A stretch of DNA of 64,000 nucleotides, taken from assembly GCF_049116555.1 (NCBI RefSeq), contig NZ_JAGDYT010000008.1, positions 186,001-250,000 on the forward strand, in the 5' to 3' direction. This document shows, piece by piece, positions 36,601 through 44,523 of this stretch (positions are counted from its first letter, which is position 1; the number at the start of each line of letters is the position of its first letter). The notes beneath the pieces were generated by a model that saw only the letters and a program-made list of their open reading frames with translations, was not told where the DNA came from and searched no databases. The translations under genes were made by a program, and so were the position numbers. This stretch comes from Maricaulis maris_C. GTDB taxonomy: Bacteria > Pseudomonadota > Alphaproteobacteria > Caulobacterales > Maricaulaceae.

Positions 36601-36970
36601 CAAGCAGGATCTGACCCTGCGACGCGGCGGCGACGTCCCCGGCGTACAGCTCGCAATCGCCCTTGCTCGCCGCGAAATTGGCGTCGGTGAGCAAGCGGGT
36701 CAGGCGGGCCCAGGCGTCGAGACTGGTTGGATAGGCGGCGATCTCCAGTCCGCAGCGGGTGACCAGGCGGGTGCCGGGAGCCAGTGCGATACCGGCATCC
36801 TTGGCGGCCAGATGAGCGCGGACCATGCCGGCAAAACTGTTGCGATCAGCCAGTCCGATGGCGGCCAGACCCAGCGCCCGGGCCTGGGCCACCATCTCGT
36901 CAGGATGCGAAGCCCCGGTCAGGAAGGTGAAATTGCTGGCCGTGAGCAATTCTGCGAAGTCATGGCTCAT
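33695..36970 (-). CDS. dnaE2: Error-prone DNA polymerase DnaE2 (ImuC)
   Basis: 1091 residues, the usual DnaE2 size. Order: N-terminal PHP domain beginning with the DnaE2-type FTFLTGASHPDEM; palm domain with the catalytic PDIDVDFEHNRREEV (acidic residues D375, D377, D379); helix-hairpin-helix and C-terminal OB fold (WVTLAGLVLVRQRPGSASGVIFATLED). It performs translesion synthesis with ImuA and ImuB after DNA damage. Its start overlaps the stop of a DUF559 gene by ATGA, and it is last in the imuA-imuB-DUF559-dnaE2 operon. The LexA box is upstream of imuA. Confidence 0.96.
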   Translation of the reverse strand: MSHDFAELLTASNFTFLTGASHPDEMVAQARALGLAAIGLADRNSFAGMVRAHLAAKDAGIALAPGTRLVTRCGLEIAAYPTSLDAWARLTRLLTDANFAASKGDCELYAGDVAAASQGQILLVIPPREPDRDWQARITALLPTLKGETHLVLTRWFDGRDGERLHRLSGLATAWGLTTIASTDARYHAPGRKPLADVVTCIREHVRIDEAGFHLAANAERHLKPAAEIYRLFDGYEDAVARSVEIARRLTFSLDELVYNYPDEVIGENETPNETLRRLAAEGLTTRYPGGAPDKIAAAVARELDLIEQLDYPSYFLTVQDVIRFARSRGILCQGRGSAANSAVCFAIGITEVDPDRIDLLFERFVSAERGEPPDIDVDFEHNRREEVIQYVYEKYGRRRAAMTATVNCYRPRGAIREVGKVFGLSGDVISALSKSLWGWSSGEIRESRIRDELGLDPDSPALAMTLRYARELMGFPRHLAQHPGGFVMTRARLDEIVPLHNAAMPERTMLEWDKEDIDALGLMKVDVLGLGMLTCVARAFELLATHHGRHLTMASIPAEDPRVYDMICKADTVGVFQIESRAQMTMLPRLRPRNFYDLVIEVAIVRPGPIQGDMVHPYLRRRRGEEAVAYPSQALEDVLGKTLGVPLFQEQAMRIAIVAAGFTPSEADRLRRSMAAFRRSGTIHEMGQKLMHGMIANGYEPDFAERCFKQLEGFGEYGFPESHAASFALIVYVSCWLKHYYPDVFLAALLNSQPMGFHAPAQLVRDAREHGVDVRPPDINHSDWDSTLEETDIPRRDGTGMRFAVRLGLRQIKGMKEPAAARLVAARQAEGCFESLADLARRARLDKGSLDRLANADAVGSLDMDRRKASWTALAEAGKPLPLFQHADSWGAEHPVALPELTGGEQVAQDYATLRLSLKAHPLSFFRGELAETGHVPCAALTDMRDGRWVTLAGLVLVRQRPGSASGVIFATLEDETGIANIIVWPSCFERHRRLVMSSKLMGVTGRVQKEGRVIHVVANRLVDHSWRLAALADGGDGADGTDGAEFSNAVAHADEIARPNADPRTVALYRRVMQGERLEDILPKSRDFH

Positions 36971-37383
36971 CGCGCTGCCTTCGCAAGGCGGGGGACGTGG
37001 CCCGGCGCATTGCGGCGGGGCGATGGGGGTGTGTCAGCCAGCGCGCGGCGAATATCAGCCACAACCCGAGCAAAGTCCTGAAACACGGCCTCATCGGACA
37101 CGCGGATAACCGTCCAGCCCTGGTCGATCAGCCAGTCCGTCCGCGCCGCATCATACAGGACCTGTCCGGGGCTGAGGTGTGGCGGGCCATCAACCTCGAC
37201 GACAAGCCGCGCCGACAGGCAGGCAAAGTCGACGATATAGCGTCCCAGCGGATGCTGGCGCCGAAAGCGGAACCCGTCGAGGCGGCGTCCGCGCAGGCCC
37301 TGCCAGAGGCGGACTTCGCTTGTCGCCATGTTCCGGCGCAGGTGGCGGGCTTGTTGGGGGGTGCGTTCGCGGCCTTCGTGCAT
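36967..37383 (-). CDS. DUF559 endonuclease-like protein within the mutasome operon
   Basis: 138 residues. DUF559 marks are RHLRRNMATSEVRLWQGLRGRRLDGFRFRRQHPLGRYIVDFAC and VVEVDGPPH followed by DWLIDQGWTVIRV; these correspond to the Vsr/restriction-endonuclease-like core (E, D and ExD positions visible). It is likely a nuclease or nuclease-derived protein. It lies 66 bp after imuB and overlaps dnaE2 by ATGA, so it is translated with the SOS polymerase. DUF559 genes are common, but this location is unusual in my knowledge. Confidence 0.85.
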   Translation of the reverse strand: MHEGRERTPQQARHLRRNMATSEVRLWQGLRGRRLDGFRFRRQHPLGRYIVDFACLSARLVVEVDGPPHLSPGQVLYDAARTDWLIDQGWTVIRVSDEAVFQDFARVVADIRRALADTPPSPRRNAPGHVPRLAKAAR

Positions 37384-37425
37384 GTCTGTCTCCTTTCTTT
37401 TCCCACCGTCTAACTGCGCTCGACA

Positions 37426-37448
37426 CCTCCCCCGCTTTGCAGGGGAGG
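37426..37448. repeat. Short GC-rich hairpin between imuB and the DUF559 gene
   Basis: The arms CCTCCCC and GGGGAGG enclose a short loop just after the imuB stop. No T-run follows on the minus strand, so it is probably not a strong terminator. It resembles half of the common CCTTCCCC-type repeat also seen near 60.93 kb. Confidence 0.4.
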
Positions 37449-37449
37449 G

Positions 37450-39153
37450 TCATGACGCGCCATGGACGAACCATTGGGGGCGGGTGGTTTCGAGGCCGTA
37501 GAGGCCGTCGCGATAGAGCCAGAAGCGGCGGCCTTCGCGGGTTTCAACGTGGAAATAATCGCGGGTGCGGGCCGGGCGTTCGGTCTGCCAGACACCCTCC
37601 CGCCACCAGTCCGGGGCGAGGCGTTCCGGGCCTTCAGCACGGTCGACCTGATGGCGGACCCGGCGCCAGATGAAGCTGCGCGGCGGGCCGTCGGGGATTT
37701 CAGCGACCGCTTCGGCCGGTTCCGGTCGGGCCAGGATGAGCAGGGGGCGTTGTGGCGGTGGCAGGAGCATGGATTGCGGCGCGGGCTCGGCGACAGCCAG
37801 CATGGCGGAATGGCGTGGGGCGGCAGGGCCGGGCGGGGCTGTCATCGCCGGGCGCCAGAGAGCGGCGCGATCAGGCTGATGGCTGGCCCGGCGGGCCGCG
37901 CGCTGGACCTTGTCCTCGCCCAGGCGCACGACCAGGCGATCGGTCAGGCGGGCCAGATCGGTTTCGTCGATCCGGCCATCATCGACCAGCCCCTCCTGGC
38001 ATTCGCCCAGACGCTGGGTGGCGCGGGCGGTCAGTTCGATCATTTCGATCCCGAAACCGATATCGATCTCGGCCCGGTCGAGCTTCTCGTTGAACAGGCG
38101 GGCGAGATGACCGGCCTCGCGGGCCGGGGCGGCGGTGCCCAGGGTGAGGAGATGGGTCTTGCCGTCGACGCGGAAGAGGTGGAGGTCGAGCCGGGTGACG
38201 CCACGCCCGGCGGCTTCCAGCGCCTCGCACAAACCCTCGGCCGTGTCCTTCACTCCCTGTTTCAACCCGTCCAGCAGGAGGAGCGCATCGACATAGCGGG
38301 TGCGGGCGCGAAAGGGCGTCACCGGTTGCAGCGGATTGAGGATTTCGCGGACCCGACCGGTCGCTTGATCGAGCCGGTCGACCAGCGCGCGACCGAAGCG
38401 ACGAACCAGGCTGGCGCGCGGCAGGTTGGCGATATCGCCGACCCGTTTGAGCCCGAAACGGCGCAGGGTGGCGGCGGTCTCGCCAATGCGCAGGGCGGTG
38501 ACGGGCAGCGGGTTGAGGGCGGCGATGTCCTTGACCACGACCTGGCCACCCGGTGCGTCGGGGGCGGTGTGACGGGCCAGCCCCCAGGCCAGGCCGAGTG
38601 TCGGCGCGATGGCGCCATGGGCCTTGTGGCCCTGGCGGCGCAGGGCGGTCAGCGCTTCGGTGAGCAAGGCCGCCTCGCCACCGAACAAATGGGCGCAACC
38701 GGTGATTTCCAGCAGGATGCCGTCCTCGCCGGGCTGGCCGGGATCGGGGGCGGTCCAGGGCGACCAGCGGCCACAACCTCGCGCCAGCGCGGCCAGACGC
38801 CGGATATCGCCAGTCGGATCAGCCGGGCGCAGCTGCAGGGTCGGCTCGAGCGCCTTGGCATCGGAAACCGCCTGGCCGGGCTGAAGTCCGCATCGGGCCG
38901 CTTCGGCATCGAGCGCATAGAGGCGTTCGCCGCCTGTCGTGGAATGGACAAGGGCGAAGGGGGGCTGCCGGGCAGACGCCTCGGTGTTGTCCAGCTTGCC
39001 TGATCGCGCCGTTGGGCCCGGCTTATCCGGTAAGGCGGATGAGTTGGCCGGCCGGGGCCGGGCTGGCGGGTCGGGTATAGGGCTCGGCATTGCGCTTTGG
39101 CGATGCCGGTCGGTCGGCCAGCGGGGCAGGCTCAAGGACATGAAACGACGCAT
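37450..39153 (-). CDS. imuB: Y-family polymerase-like protein ImuB
   Basis: 567 residues from the ATG at 39153 (MRRFMSLSLPRWPTDR), the typical ImuB beginning. It shows DinB-like organisation (YALDAEAARCGLQPGQAVSDAKAL, LLEITGCAHLFGGEAALL, LRRFGLKRVGDIANLPRASLVRRFG), and as in ImuB generally the catalytic acidic residues of active Y-polymerases are not evident. The C-terminus ends with YFHVETREGRRFWLYRDGLYG. ImuB is the beta-clamp-binding hub of the mutasome. It begins 131 bp inside the imuA reading frame. Confidence 0.93.
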   Translation of the reverse strand: MRRFMSLSLPRWPTDRHRQSAMPSPIPDPPARPRPANSSALPDKPGPTARSGKLDNTEASARQPPFALVHSTTGGERLYALDAEAARCGLQPGQAVSDAKALEPTLQLRPADPTGDIRRLAALARGCGRWSPWTAPDPGQPGEDGILLEITGCAHLFGGEAALLTEALTALRRQGHKAHGAIAPTLGLAWGLARHTAPDAPGGQVVVKDIAALNPLPVTALRIGETAATLRRFGLKRVGDIANLPRASLVRRFGRALVDRLDQATGRVREILNPLQPVTPFRARTRYVDALLLLDGLKQGVKDTAEGLCEALEAAGRGVTRLDLHLFRVDGKTHLLTLGTAAPAREAGHLARLFNEKLDRAEIDIGFGIEMIELTARATQRLGECQEGLVDDGRIDETDLARLTDRLVVRLGEDKVQRAARRASHQPDRAALWRPAMTAPPGPAAPRHSAMLAVAEPAPQSMLLPPPQRPLLILARPEPAEAVAEIPDGPPRSFIWRRVRHQVDRAEGPERLAPDWWREGVWQTERPARTRDYFHVETREGRRFWLYRDGLYGLETTRPQWFVHGAS

Positions 39154-39970
39154 GTTTCCACTCGATCTCGTAATCCTGTGGCGGGCCGCCCCTGACCCGT
39201 TCCAGAGCGGCATGAAACCGCGGTTCTCCCAATCCCGGCAGCCCTCGTGCGCCGATCCACGCCCGTGCCGGGGACGGGCGGGCGGCGATGCGCCAGCGAC
39301 TGAGCGCGGCGCTGGGCGCAAGGCCCTCATGTGGTCGTAGCACCAGGGCCAGCGCCCCGGCCCGCCGCGCCGCCTGGTCGAGCCGGCGCGTGGCGGTCAG
39401 GTCATAGCGGGCCGAGGGCCCGGTCTCGCCGATCACCACGGCGCCGGTCTTCAAACCCTCTTCCAGCGTCCACAGCGTGTCGGTCTCGCAACCGGTTTCG
39501 ACCAGGATCAGCCGGGCCGGATCGAGCCCCCATTGCGCCAGCGCCGGCGGGTAGGGGCGACCGAAATCCTGCCCCGTCCCCATCGCCCGTCGGACCCACA
39601 ACACCGGTCGCTCCTGCTCGCGGCGGCGCAGATGCGTCGCCATCAGACCGGCCTGGACCGCCAGCGCGGCGGGCGTGTCGAGATAGCCGGCCGGGCAGAT
39701 CTCGTGCAGGCCGGGCACCAGCTCGAGCGGGTGATCGCCACATCGGGCCGCGTCGGATCCAGCCTTCCCGTCTCTCGCTGTCACCCCTTTTGCTGACACC
39801 TCTCCCGTCGCCGCCTCTCCCGTCGACATGTCTCCCGCCACTTCAGCTACAGGCCCAGGCCCAGGCCCAAGCTCAGGCACAGGCACGGCCTCGCCCAGAT
39901 CCAGGGCCCGTATCTGACGGCGCAGCTCGGCAAGCTGCTGCCGCCGGTCAGGGTGTGACGGCACAGTCAT
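39023..39970 (-). CDS. imuA: ImuA, RecA-like mutasome accessory protein
   Basis: 315 residues. The RecA/SulA-like core is seen from ELVPGLHEICPAGYLDTPAALA through VLWVRRAMGTGQDFGRPYPPALAQWGLDPARLILVE. Residues about 30-70 are a Pro/Gly/Ala/Thr-rich linker made by short DNA repeats and are probably disordered. The gene is first in the SOS operon, with a LexA box 22 bp before its ATG, and overlaps imuB by 131 bp. Confidence 0.9.
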   Translation of the reverse strand: MTVPSHPDRRQQLAELRRQIRALDLGEAVPVPELGPGPGPVAEVAGDMSTGEAATGEVSAKGVTARDGKAGSDAARCGDHPLELVPGLHEICPAGYLDTPAALAVQAGLMATHLRRREQERPVLWVRRAMGTGQDFGRPYPPALAQWGLDPARLILVETGCETDTLWTLEEGLKTGAVVIGETGPSARYDLTATRRLDQAARRAGALALVLRPHEGLAPSAALSRWRIAARPSPARAWIGARGLPGLGEPRFHAALERVRGGPPQDYEIEWKHASFHVLEPAPLADRPASPKRNAEPYTRPASPAPAGQLIRLTG

Positions 39971-39991
39971 CAGGTTTCGTTCTCGCTTGAT

Positions 39992-40006
39992 GTTCTTCTT
40001 ATGTTC
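39992..40006. promoter_or_regulatory. LexA (SOS) box, alphaproteobacterial type
   Basis: GTTC at 39992-39995 and GTTC at 40003-40006 are separated by exactly 7 bp, the alphaproteobacterial direct-repeat LexA site. It is 22 bp from the imuA start on one side and 76 bp from the SRAP start on the other, so a single site can repress both divergent transcripts. Confidence 0.85.
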
Positions 40007-40082
40007 TCATTTGAGGAAAAAGAGTCAAGCGGCGAATCCGAGCGCTTTCGCAGGGCCGGTCAATCGCGCTAGTCTCCCCGTC

Positions 40083-40772
40083 ATGTGTGGACGCTATGCG
40101 CTTGGAAAGCTTGAGTGGTGGATCCTGCAGGAGACGTTCAAGCTCCAGCAGGGCGCGCTCAACATGGAGCCGCGCTGGAATATCGCGCCGACCCAGCGGG
40201 CGCCGATCATCCGGCGTGAGGACGGACGCACCGAAGCGGTGATGGCGCGCTGGGGGCTGGTCCCCTATTTCTGGCAGAAGCCGCTGAAGGACATGAAATA
40301 CTCGACCTTCAACGCCAAGTCGGAGACGGCCGACACGGCGCCCAGCTTCCGCGTGCCGTTCCAGACGCGTCGCTGCATCATTCCGGCGGTCGGCTTTTAC
40401 GAATGGACCGGCCCGAAAGGCGCCAAGCAGCCGCATTTCATAACCGTGAAGGACCAGGACTGGTTCGGCTTTGCCGGCCTGTGGGACCGGGTCGAGATCG
40501 AGGGCGAGACGATCGAGAGCTTCACCATCCTGACCACCCAGCCGAACGCGGCGATGGCCGCCATCCATACCCGCATGCCGGTCATTCTGGGACCGGAGGA
40601 CTTCGAGGCCTGGACCGATACCGACAATCTGGAAGTCGAAACCCTGTTCAAGGGCCTGCCATCCGAAGCCATGGTCATCCGCGAGGCCAACAAGGCGGTC
40701 GGCAATGTGCGCATCGACGAGGACTGGCTGATCGAACCGGGCGATGGCCCGCAGCGGGTCGGACTGATTTAG
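40083..40772 (+). CDS. SOS response-associated peptidase (SRAP/HMCES, YedK-like)
   Basis: 229 residues. The ATG at 40083 is chosen because the enzyme must expose Cys2 (MCGRYAL) after Met removal; upstream starts are rejected. Active-site residues are C2, N77 (FNAKSE), E107 (GFYEWTG) and H162 (AIHTRMPVIL), each offset by two from E. coli YedK. The protein forms a thiazolidine crosslink with abasic sites in single-stranded DNA. It is divergent from the mutasome operon across the shared LexA box. Confidence 0.95.
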   Translation: MCGRYALGKLEWWILQETFKLQQGALNMEPRWNIAPTQRAPIIRREDGRTEAVMARWGLVPYFWQKPLKDMKYSTFNAKSETADTAPSFRVPFQTRRCIIPAVGFYEWTGPKGAKQPHFITVKDQDWFGFAGLWDRVEIEGETIESFTILTTQPNAAMAAIHTRMPVILGPEDFEAWTDTDNLEVETLFKGLPSEAMVIREANKAVGNVRIDEDWLIEPGDGPQRVGLI

Positions 40773-40782
40773 GCGGGATGGC

Positions 40783-41553
40783 CTAGGGTTGATTGATCAA
40801 CCCCTCTTCCAGCAAATCCTTGAAGTAAACAATGGACGAGGCGTTTTGTCCGGCCTCGATAATGCGTCGGCGCAGGTAGGGGATCAGAACATCCGAATTC
40901 CGGATCAGGGCGGCCGCACGCGTGATCGCGGCGTCATGTCCGTCAATCTCGCATGGGAAATCGAGCATGGCCTCCAGCGCGTCAAAGTCGCCGACGGCAA
41001 TACTGATGTCTTCCCCGCAGGACCGGACGAGCGCCTCATGCAGGGCCGGATCGACCAAGGTCCGGAATGTCTCGCGATAGGGGCCGCTCTCGAACTCGGC
41101 CAGCAAGGCAGCTGCAGAGCTGTTGAAATACTCGACCGCGGCCTCACGCAGCGGATCATCGCGGATCAGGTTGATCGCACCGGTCGCGACAACCTCGTCA
41201 TAGGTGACCCGGATCACGCCCGACCAGTAATACTGCGAGCTGCGAAAGGCACCGATCACCAATTGCTCGTCATCCAGCTCGGCACGTCCTTCCAGGACTG
41301 CGAGCGTCTGATTGCCGACCGTGACGACCTCGTTGAGATAGTTTTGCGTCGCGACGATCCGCCACTGCTCGTCACGCAGATCGGCAACCAGGCTCTCGGT
41401 CAGGGATAGCGCCCGTGCTTCGGCGGTCCGGTGCTCACTCCAGGAATTGACCTGGAAACCGATCACGATACCCAGCACGACAATCACGAACTCGATGCCG
41501 ACGGCCAGCCAGTTCTGGTCTTTCAGGGCACGGGCGATACGGGCGAGGATCAT
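40783..41553 (-). CDS. Array paralogue 6: single-pass membrane protein of unknown function
   Basis: 256 residues, last of six tandem paralogues in transcription order. The shared N-terminus MILARIARALKDQNWLAV leads into one membrane helix (about residues 15-37, FVIVVLGIVIGFQV) and an NSWSEHR exit. The rest looks helical and, by the positive-inside rule, periplasmic. The family motif appears as EVVATGAINLIRDDPLREAAVEYF. Two cysteines (RSCGED, DFPCEI) could form a disulfide, as in paralogue 5. The start overlaps the paralogue 5 stop by ATGA. The anchor recalls DUF6090-type proteins (unconfirmed). Confidence 0.85.
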   Translation of the reverse strand: MILARIARALKDQNWLAVGIEFVIVVLGIVIGFQVNSWSEHRTAEARALSLTESLVADLRDEQWRIVATQNYLNEVVTVGNQTLAVLEGRAELDDEQLVIGAFRSSQYYWSGVIRVTYDEVVATGAINLIRDDPLREAAVEYFNSSAAALLAEFESGPYRETFRTLVDPALHEALVRSCGEDISIAVGDFDALEAMLDFPCEIDGHDAAITRAAALIRNSDVLIPYLRRRIIEAGQNASSIVYFKDLLEEGLINQP

Positions 41554-42332
41554 GGCGTGTTCGCCTCCCGGTCGTTGCCGGCGCGGATCGCCTGGATCTG
41601 GTCTGCAAGGGCCAGGGCCCGACCGCGGCGACTGTCGAGCACGAGTGCAGCCACGTCCTGGGCCGACATCCAGAAGGTAAGTTCCTCGCGCAAGACCGCG
41701 GAACCGGTCAGTGCGGCGGCGGTTTCGGAGACTTCGGTGATGCCCGGCGGCGGCGGGCAGTCCAGGAAGGCCTGCCTGACATTGCCGTCTGCCTCGTAGC
41801 AAGACGCCCAGAGATAGCGTTGAATCGCGAGCGGGATCATCCCGCGTACATGGACCCGATAGGCAGGTACTTCGTTCAGCGCCACGTTCGCGGTGTTGGT
41901 ATAGTATTGCGTCAGGGCGCCGCGCAGATCGCTGCTGACGATCAGGTCCAGCTCTCCGGCCCCGGTCAGTTCAACATAGGTGCTGTTGATGTTGGGGCGA
42001 CCGCTCATTTGGCTGGCGTTCCAGAAGGCGCGCACCACCTGCCAGTCTTCCCCGACCCTGCCGGTTGCATCGGTTGTGGCCAGGGCCTGCTCGCCACTTG
42101 CCAGAACGGTCAGGCGGAAATCGCGGTCGATCGTGAAATGGTGTGCGTCGGTTTGGAGGTCGACCAGGATGCGGTCCAGATAAGCATCGGCACGGACCTG
42201 GCTGGCGCGGTCGGCATTCCACGCGGTGACCTGGAAACCAATCACAACGCCCAGGATGACAATCACGAACTCGATCCCGACGGCCAGCCAGTTCTGGTCT
42301 TTCAGGGCGCGGGCGATACGGGCGAGGATCAT
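41550..42332 (-). CDS. Array paralogue 5: single-pass membrane protein of unknown function
   Basis: 260 residues. The N-terminus is almost the same as paralogue 6 at protein and DNA level (KDQNWLAVGIEFVIVILGVVIGFQV), so these two look like the most recent duplicate pair. The family motif reads ELTGAGELDLIVSSDLRGALTQYY. Two cysteines (ASCYEAD, FLDCPPP) lie in the C-terminal half. ATGA overlaps on both sides. No catalytic signature is visible. Confidence 0.85.
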   Translation of the reverse strand: MILARIARALKDQNWLAVGIEFVIVILGVVIGFQVTAWNADRASQVRADAYLDRILVDLQTDAHHFTIDRDFRLTVLASGEQALATTDATGRVGEDWQVVRAFWNASQMSGRPNINSTYVELTGAGELDLIVSSDLRGALTQYYTNTANVALNEVPAYRVHVRGMIPLAIQRYLWASCYEADGNVRQAFLDCPPPPGITEVSETAAALTGSAVLREELTFWMSAQDVAALVLDSRRGRALALADQIQAIRAGNDREANTP

Positions 42333-43054
42333 GGTGTGTCGGTCTCCCGGGCTTCGTCCGGAAGCGCCGCCAGCACCTCGCGGGCCCGGTCCAGCGTGCC
42401 TTCGTGCCAGACCCGGTTGGCGAGATTGGCGCGAATGGTCAGGCGGGCGGCGACCAGCAGGTCTGGCGACAGGCGCAATTCTGCCGGCGCCGCGGAGAGA
42501 TGGGGCGGCAGGGTGTCGGTCTCTGCGACCGTCCAGGTGCTGGCCTCCAGCAGGATGCCGGCATTGTCGGTGATCAACCGGGCCAACGAGGCATAGGCCA
42601 ACTCCTGGCGACGCACCTGTTCGTCAAACTCGACCAGGGCTGAGCGCAGGGCTTCCGACCGGATCAGGCGCATCTCACCGGAGGCCAGCAATTCGGCATA
42701 GGTGGCCGAGCGCCCGGCCGGAACCGGCGTGCCGATGGCGTTGACCATGGCGATGTAGAAGTCGGTCGGGTCAACCTCCTCGGGGGGCTGGACCAGCAGG
42801 GCCTCGAAGGCTGCGCCGGCCTCGATCCGGGTCTGCAACTGGGTGACGGTCTCAGCCGTTCGGGCCTCGATTTCATGGAAATCCGCGGCGAGCCGCGAGA
42901 TCAGCAGGGCTTCCCGGCCGTGCTCGATGCGGGTTTCGCTCCACGCGGAAATCTGGAAGCCGATCACCACGCCGGCCAGCACGATGATGAATTCGACGAT
43001 GACGGCGAACCAGTTCTGGGTCCGCAAGGCATGGGTGATCGAAGTCAGGATCAT
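42329..43054 (-). CDS. Array paralogue 4: single-pass membrane protein of unknown function
   Basis: 241 residues. The anchor is the most diverged of the six (MILTSITHALRTQNWFAV, then EFIIVLAGVVIGFQI and SAWSETR), but the motif ELLASGEMRLIRSEALRSALVEF is well kept. The region after the helix (residues 45-75) is heptad-like and may be a coiled coil. ATGA overlaps on both sides. Confidence 0.85.
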   Translation of the reverse strand: MILTSITHALRTQNWFAVIVEFIIVLAGVVIGFQISAWSETRIEHGREALLISRLAADFHEIEARTAETVTQLQTRIEAGAAFEALLVQPPEEVDPTDFYIAMVNAIGTPVPAGRSATYAELLASGEMRLIRSEALRSALVEFDEQVRRQELAYASLARLITDNAGILLEASTWTVAETDTLPPHLSAAPAELRLSPDLLVAARLTIRANLANRVWHEGTLDRAREVLAALPDEARETDTP

Positions 43055-43770
43055 GGTGTGCCCTCCGTACGGCCCAACGCTTCGTCCAGCGAGGTGCGAA
43101 GCTCGTCGACCTCATTGATCAGGACGCGCACGAAAAGCGCAGCGGCGCGATTGAGATAGATCGAGTAGGCCAGATTATTGGCCAGTTCTGCGTCTTCATG
43201 CGTGAAACTGTCCGCCAGGGTGACCGAGTCCACGCCGAGGCCGTCCATCCTCACGCGAAGATGCGGGCGAAGGGTGGCGACGATATCAACCTGCTGGGCC
43301 TTGAGCTGGTCAATCACGCCATGGGCATCGGCCTCGATCAGAGGCAGGTCGGCGAGTTCCGCCCGCAGGTCCTCATTGCGGATGAGGCCGAGTCGGCCGC
43401 TGGAAATCAGCTCGTGCAGGGCGGCTGACTGGACCTGGACTTCCGAGACCCGCGTGATGGCCAGAAGCGCAAAGGCGCCATCCTCCATGGCCGCGCGATC
43501 GCCGGCGTCAAAGGCCGCCAGAAAGTGTTCAGCCTGGTCGCGGGCGTCATCGAGATCGCCGCCGAAATCATGCAATTCATCGCTCACAGCTTCGAGCTCA
43601 CTGGCCAGGCGTTCCAGATATGCCTGTTCCAGCCCCCTTTCCTGGCGCGACTCATTCCAGGCCGACACCTGGAAACCGATCACAACACCGGCGATGACAA
43701 TCACGAATTCCAGGCTGACGGCGAGCCAGTTCTGGTCCTTCAGCGCCTTTGTGATACGGGCGAGGATCAT
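43051..43770 (-). CDS. Array paralogue 3: single-pass membrane protein of unknown function
   Basis: 239 residues. Anchor: MILARITKALKDQNWLAV followed by EFVIVIAGVVIGFQV and SAWNESR, closest to paralogue 2. The post-membrane segment is highly charged (ERLASELEAVSDELHDFGGDLDDARDQ region) and probably a coiled coil. Motif: ELISSGRLGLIRNEDLRAELA. ATGA overlaps with paralogues 2 and 4. Confidence 0.85.
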   Translation of the reverse strand: MILARITKALKDQNWLAVSLEFVIVIAGVVIGFQVSAWNESRQERGLEQAYLERLASELEAVSDELHDFGGDLDDARDQAEHFLAAFDAGDRAAMEDGAFALLAITRVSEVQVQSAALHELISSGRLGLIRNEDLRAELADLPLIEADAHGVIDQLKAQQVDIVATLRPHLRVRMDGLGVDSVTLADSFTHEDAELANNLAYSIYLNRAAALFVRVLINEVDELRTSLDEALGRTEGTP

Positions 43771-44519
43771 GGGGCCAGCTCCGCATTGATATGGTCGAGC
43801 AAGGCACGCGCCTCGGCTTGGCGCTGCACGGTGATGCCGATTTGCGCCACGGCGAGCTCCGCCCCGGTTCTCAGATAGGCGATGAATTCCGGATCGGCCC
43901 GACCGGCTTCCAGAACGGTTGCCAGGTCCTGCTCGGAAAAGAGGGAAAAGCCGTGCCGGTAGAGAACCGGAATGGCGTGGGCGCGGATTTCCCGGAAGAT
44001 GCCGAGATTGCTCTCGAGGTCTGCATAGCCAGCATAATAGCGCTGGATCGCGGCTCGCAAATCGCGGTCCTCGATGAGTCGCAAATTGCCGCCATTGATG
44101 AGGGATTCATATCCTGTTCGCTGGCCGGTTATGCCACGCACGAGGTTGACCCTGGCCAGCAGGGTGGGGTGATCGTTCGGCGAAACCTCCGGCAAAAGCT
44201 CTCGATCCACGGGGATATCGAAGACCAGAAGCATGCCCGGCAGGCGGTCGGAGTCATCGAGGCCCGTCAGGATGTATTCGGCTGCTGCCAGGCGCCACAG
44301 GCTTGCCTCGCGGGTGATGTCGAGTGCGACAATATCCGCCGCAATATCCTCGCGGACCTCACGGAGTTGTTGGGCAATGATGACGCGTTCGGCGCGATCG
44401 GCATTCCAACCCGTGACCTGGAAACCGATCACCACACCGGCAATGACAATCACGAACTCGATCGCGACGGCGAGCCAGTTCTGGTCCTTCAGGGCCTTTG
44501 TGATACGGGCGAGGATCAT
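43767..44519 (-). CDS. Array paralogue 2: single-pass membrane protein of unknown function
   Basis: 250 residues from the ATG at 44519; an upstream in-frame start would run into paralogue 1. Anchor KDQNWLAVAIEFVIVIAGVVIGFQV with TGWNADR after it. Motif: SLINGGNLRLIEDRDLRAAIQRYY. The start is 4 bp after the stop of paralogue 1, the only junction in the array that is not an ATGA overlap. Confidence 0.85.
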   Translation of the reverse strand: MILARITKALKDQNWLAVAIEFVIVIAGVVIGFQVTGWNADRAERVIIAQQLREVREDIAADIVALDITREASLWRLAAAEYILTGLDDSDRLPGMLLVFDIPVDRELLPEVSPNDHPTLLARVNLVRGITGQRTGYESLINGGNLRLIEDRDLRAAIQRYYAGYADLESNLGIFREIRAHAIPVLYRHGFSLFSEQDLATVLEAGRADPEFIAYLRTGAELAVAQIGITVQRQAEARALLDHINAELAP

Positions 44520-44523
44520 GGTT

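Noticed and set aside
37462..39003. 513-codon plus-strand frame opposite imuB
   Set aside because: Antisense shadow; imuB is well supported by its neighbours and motifs.
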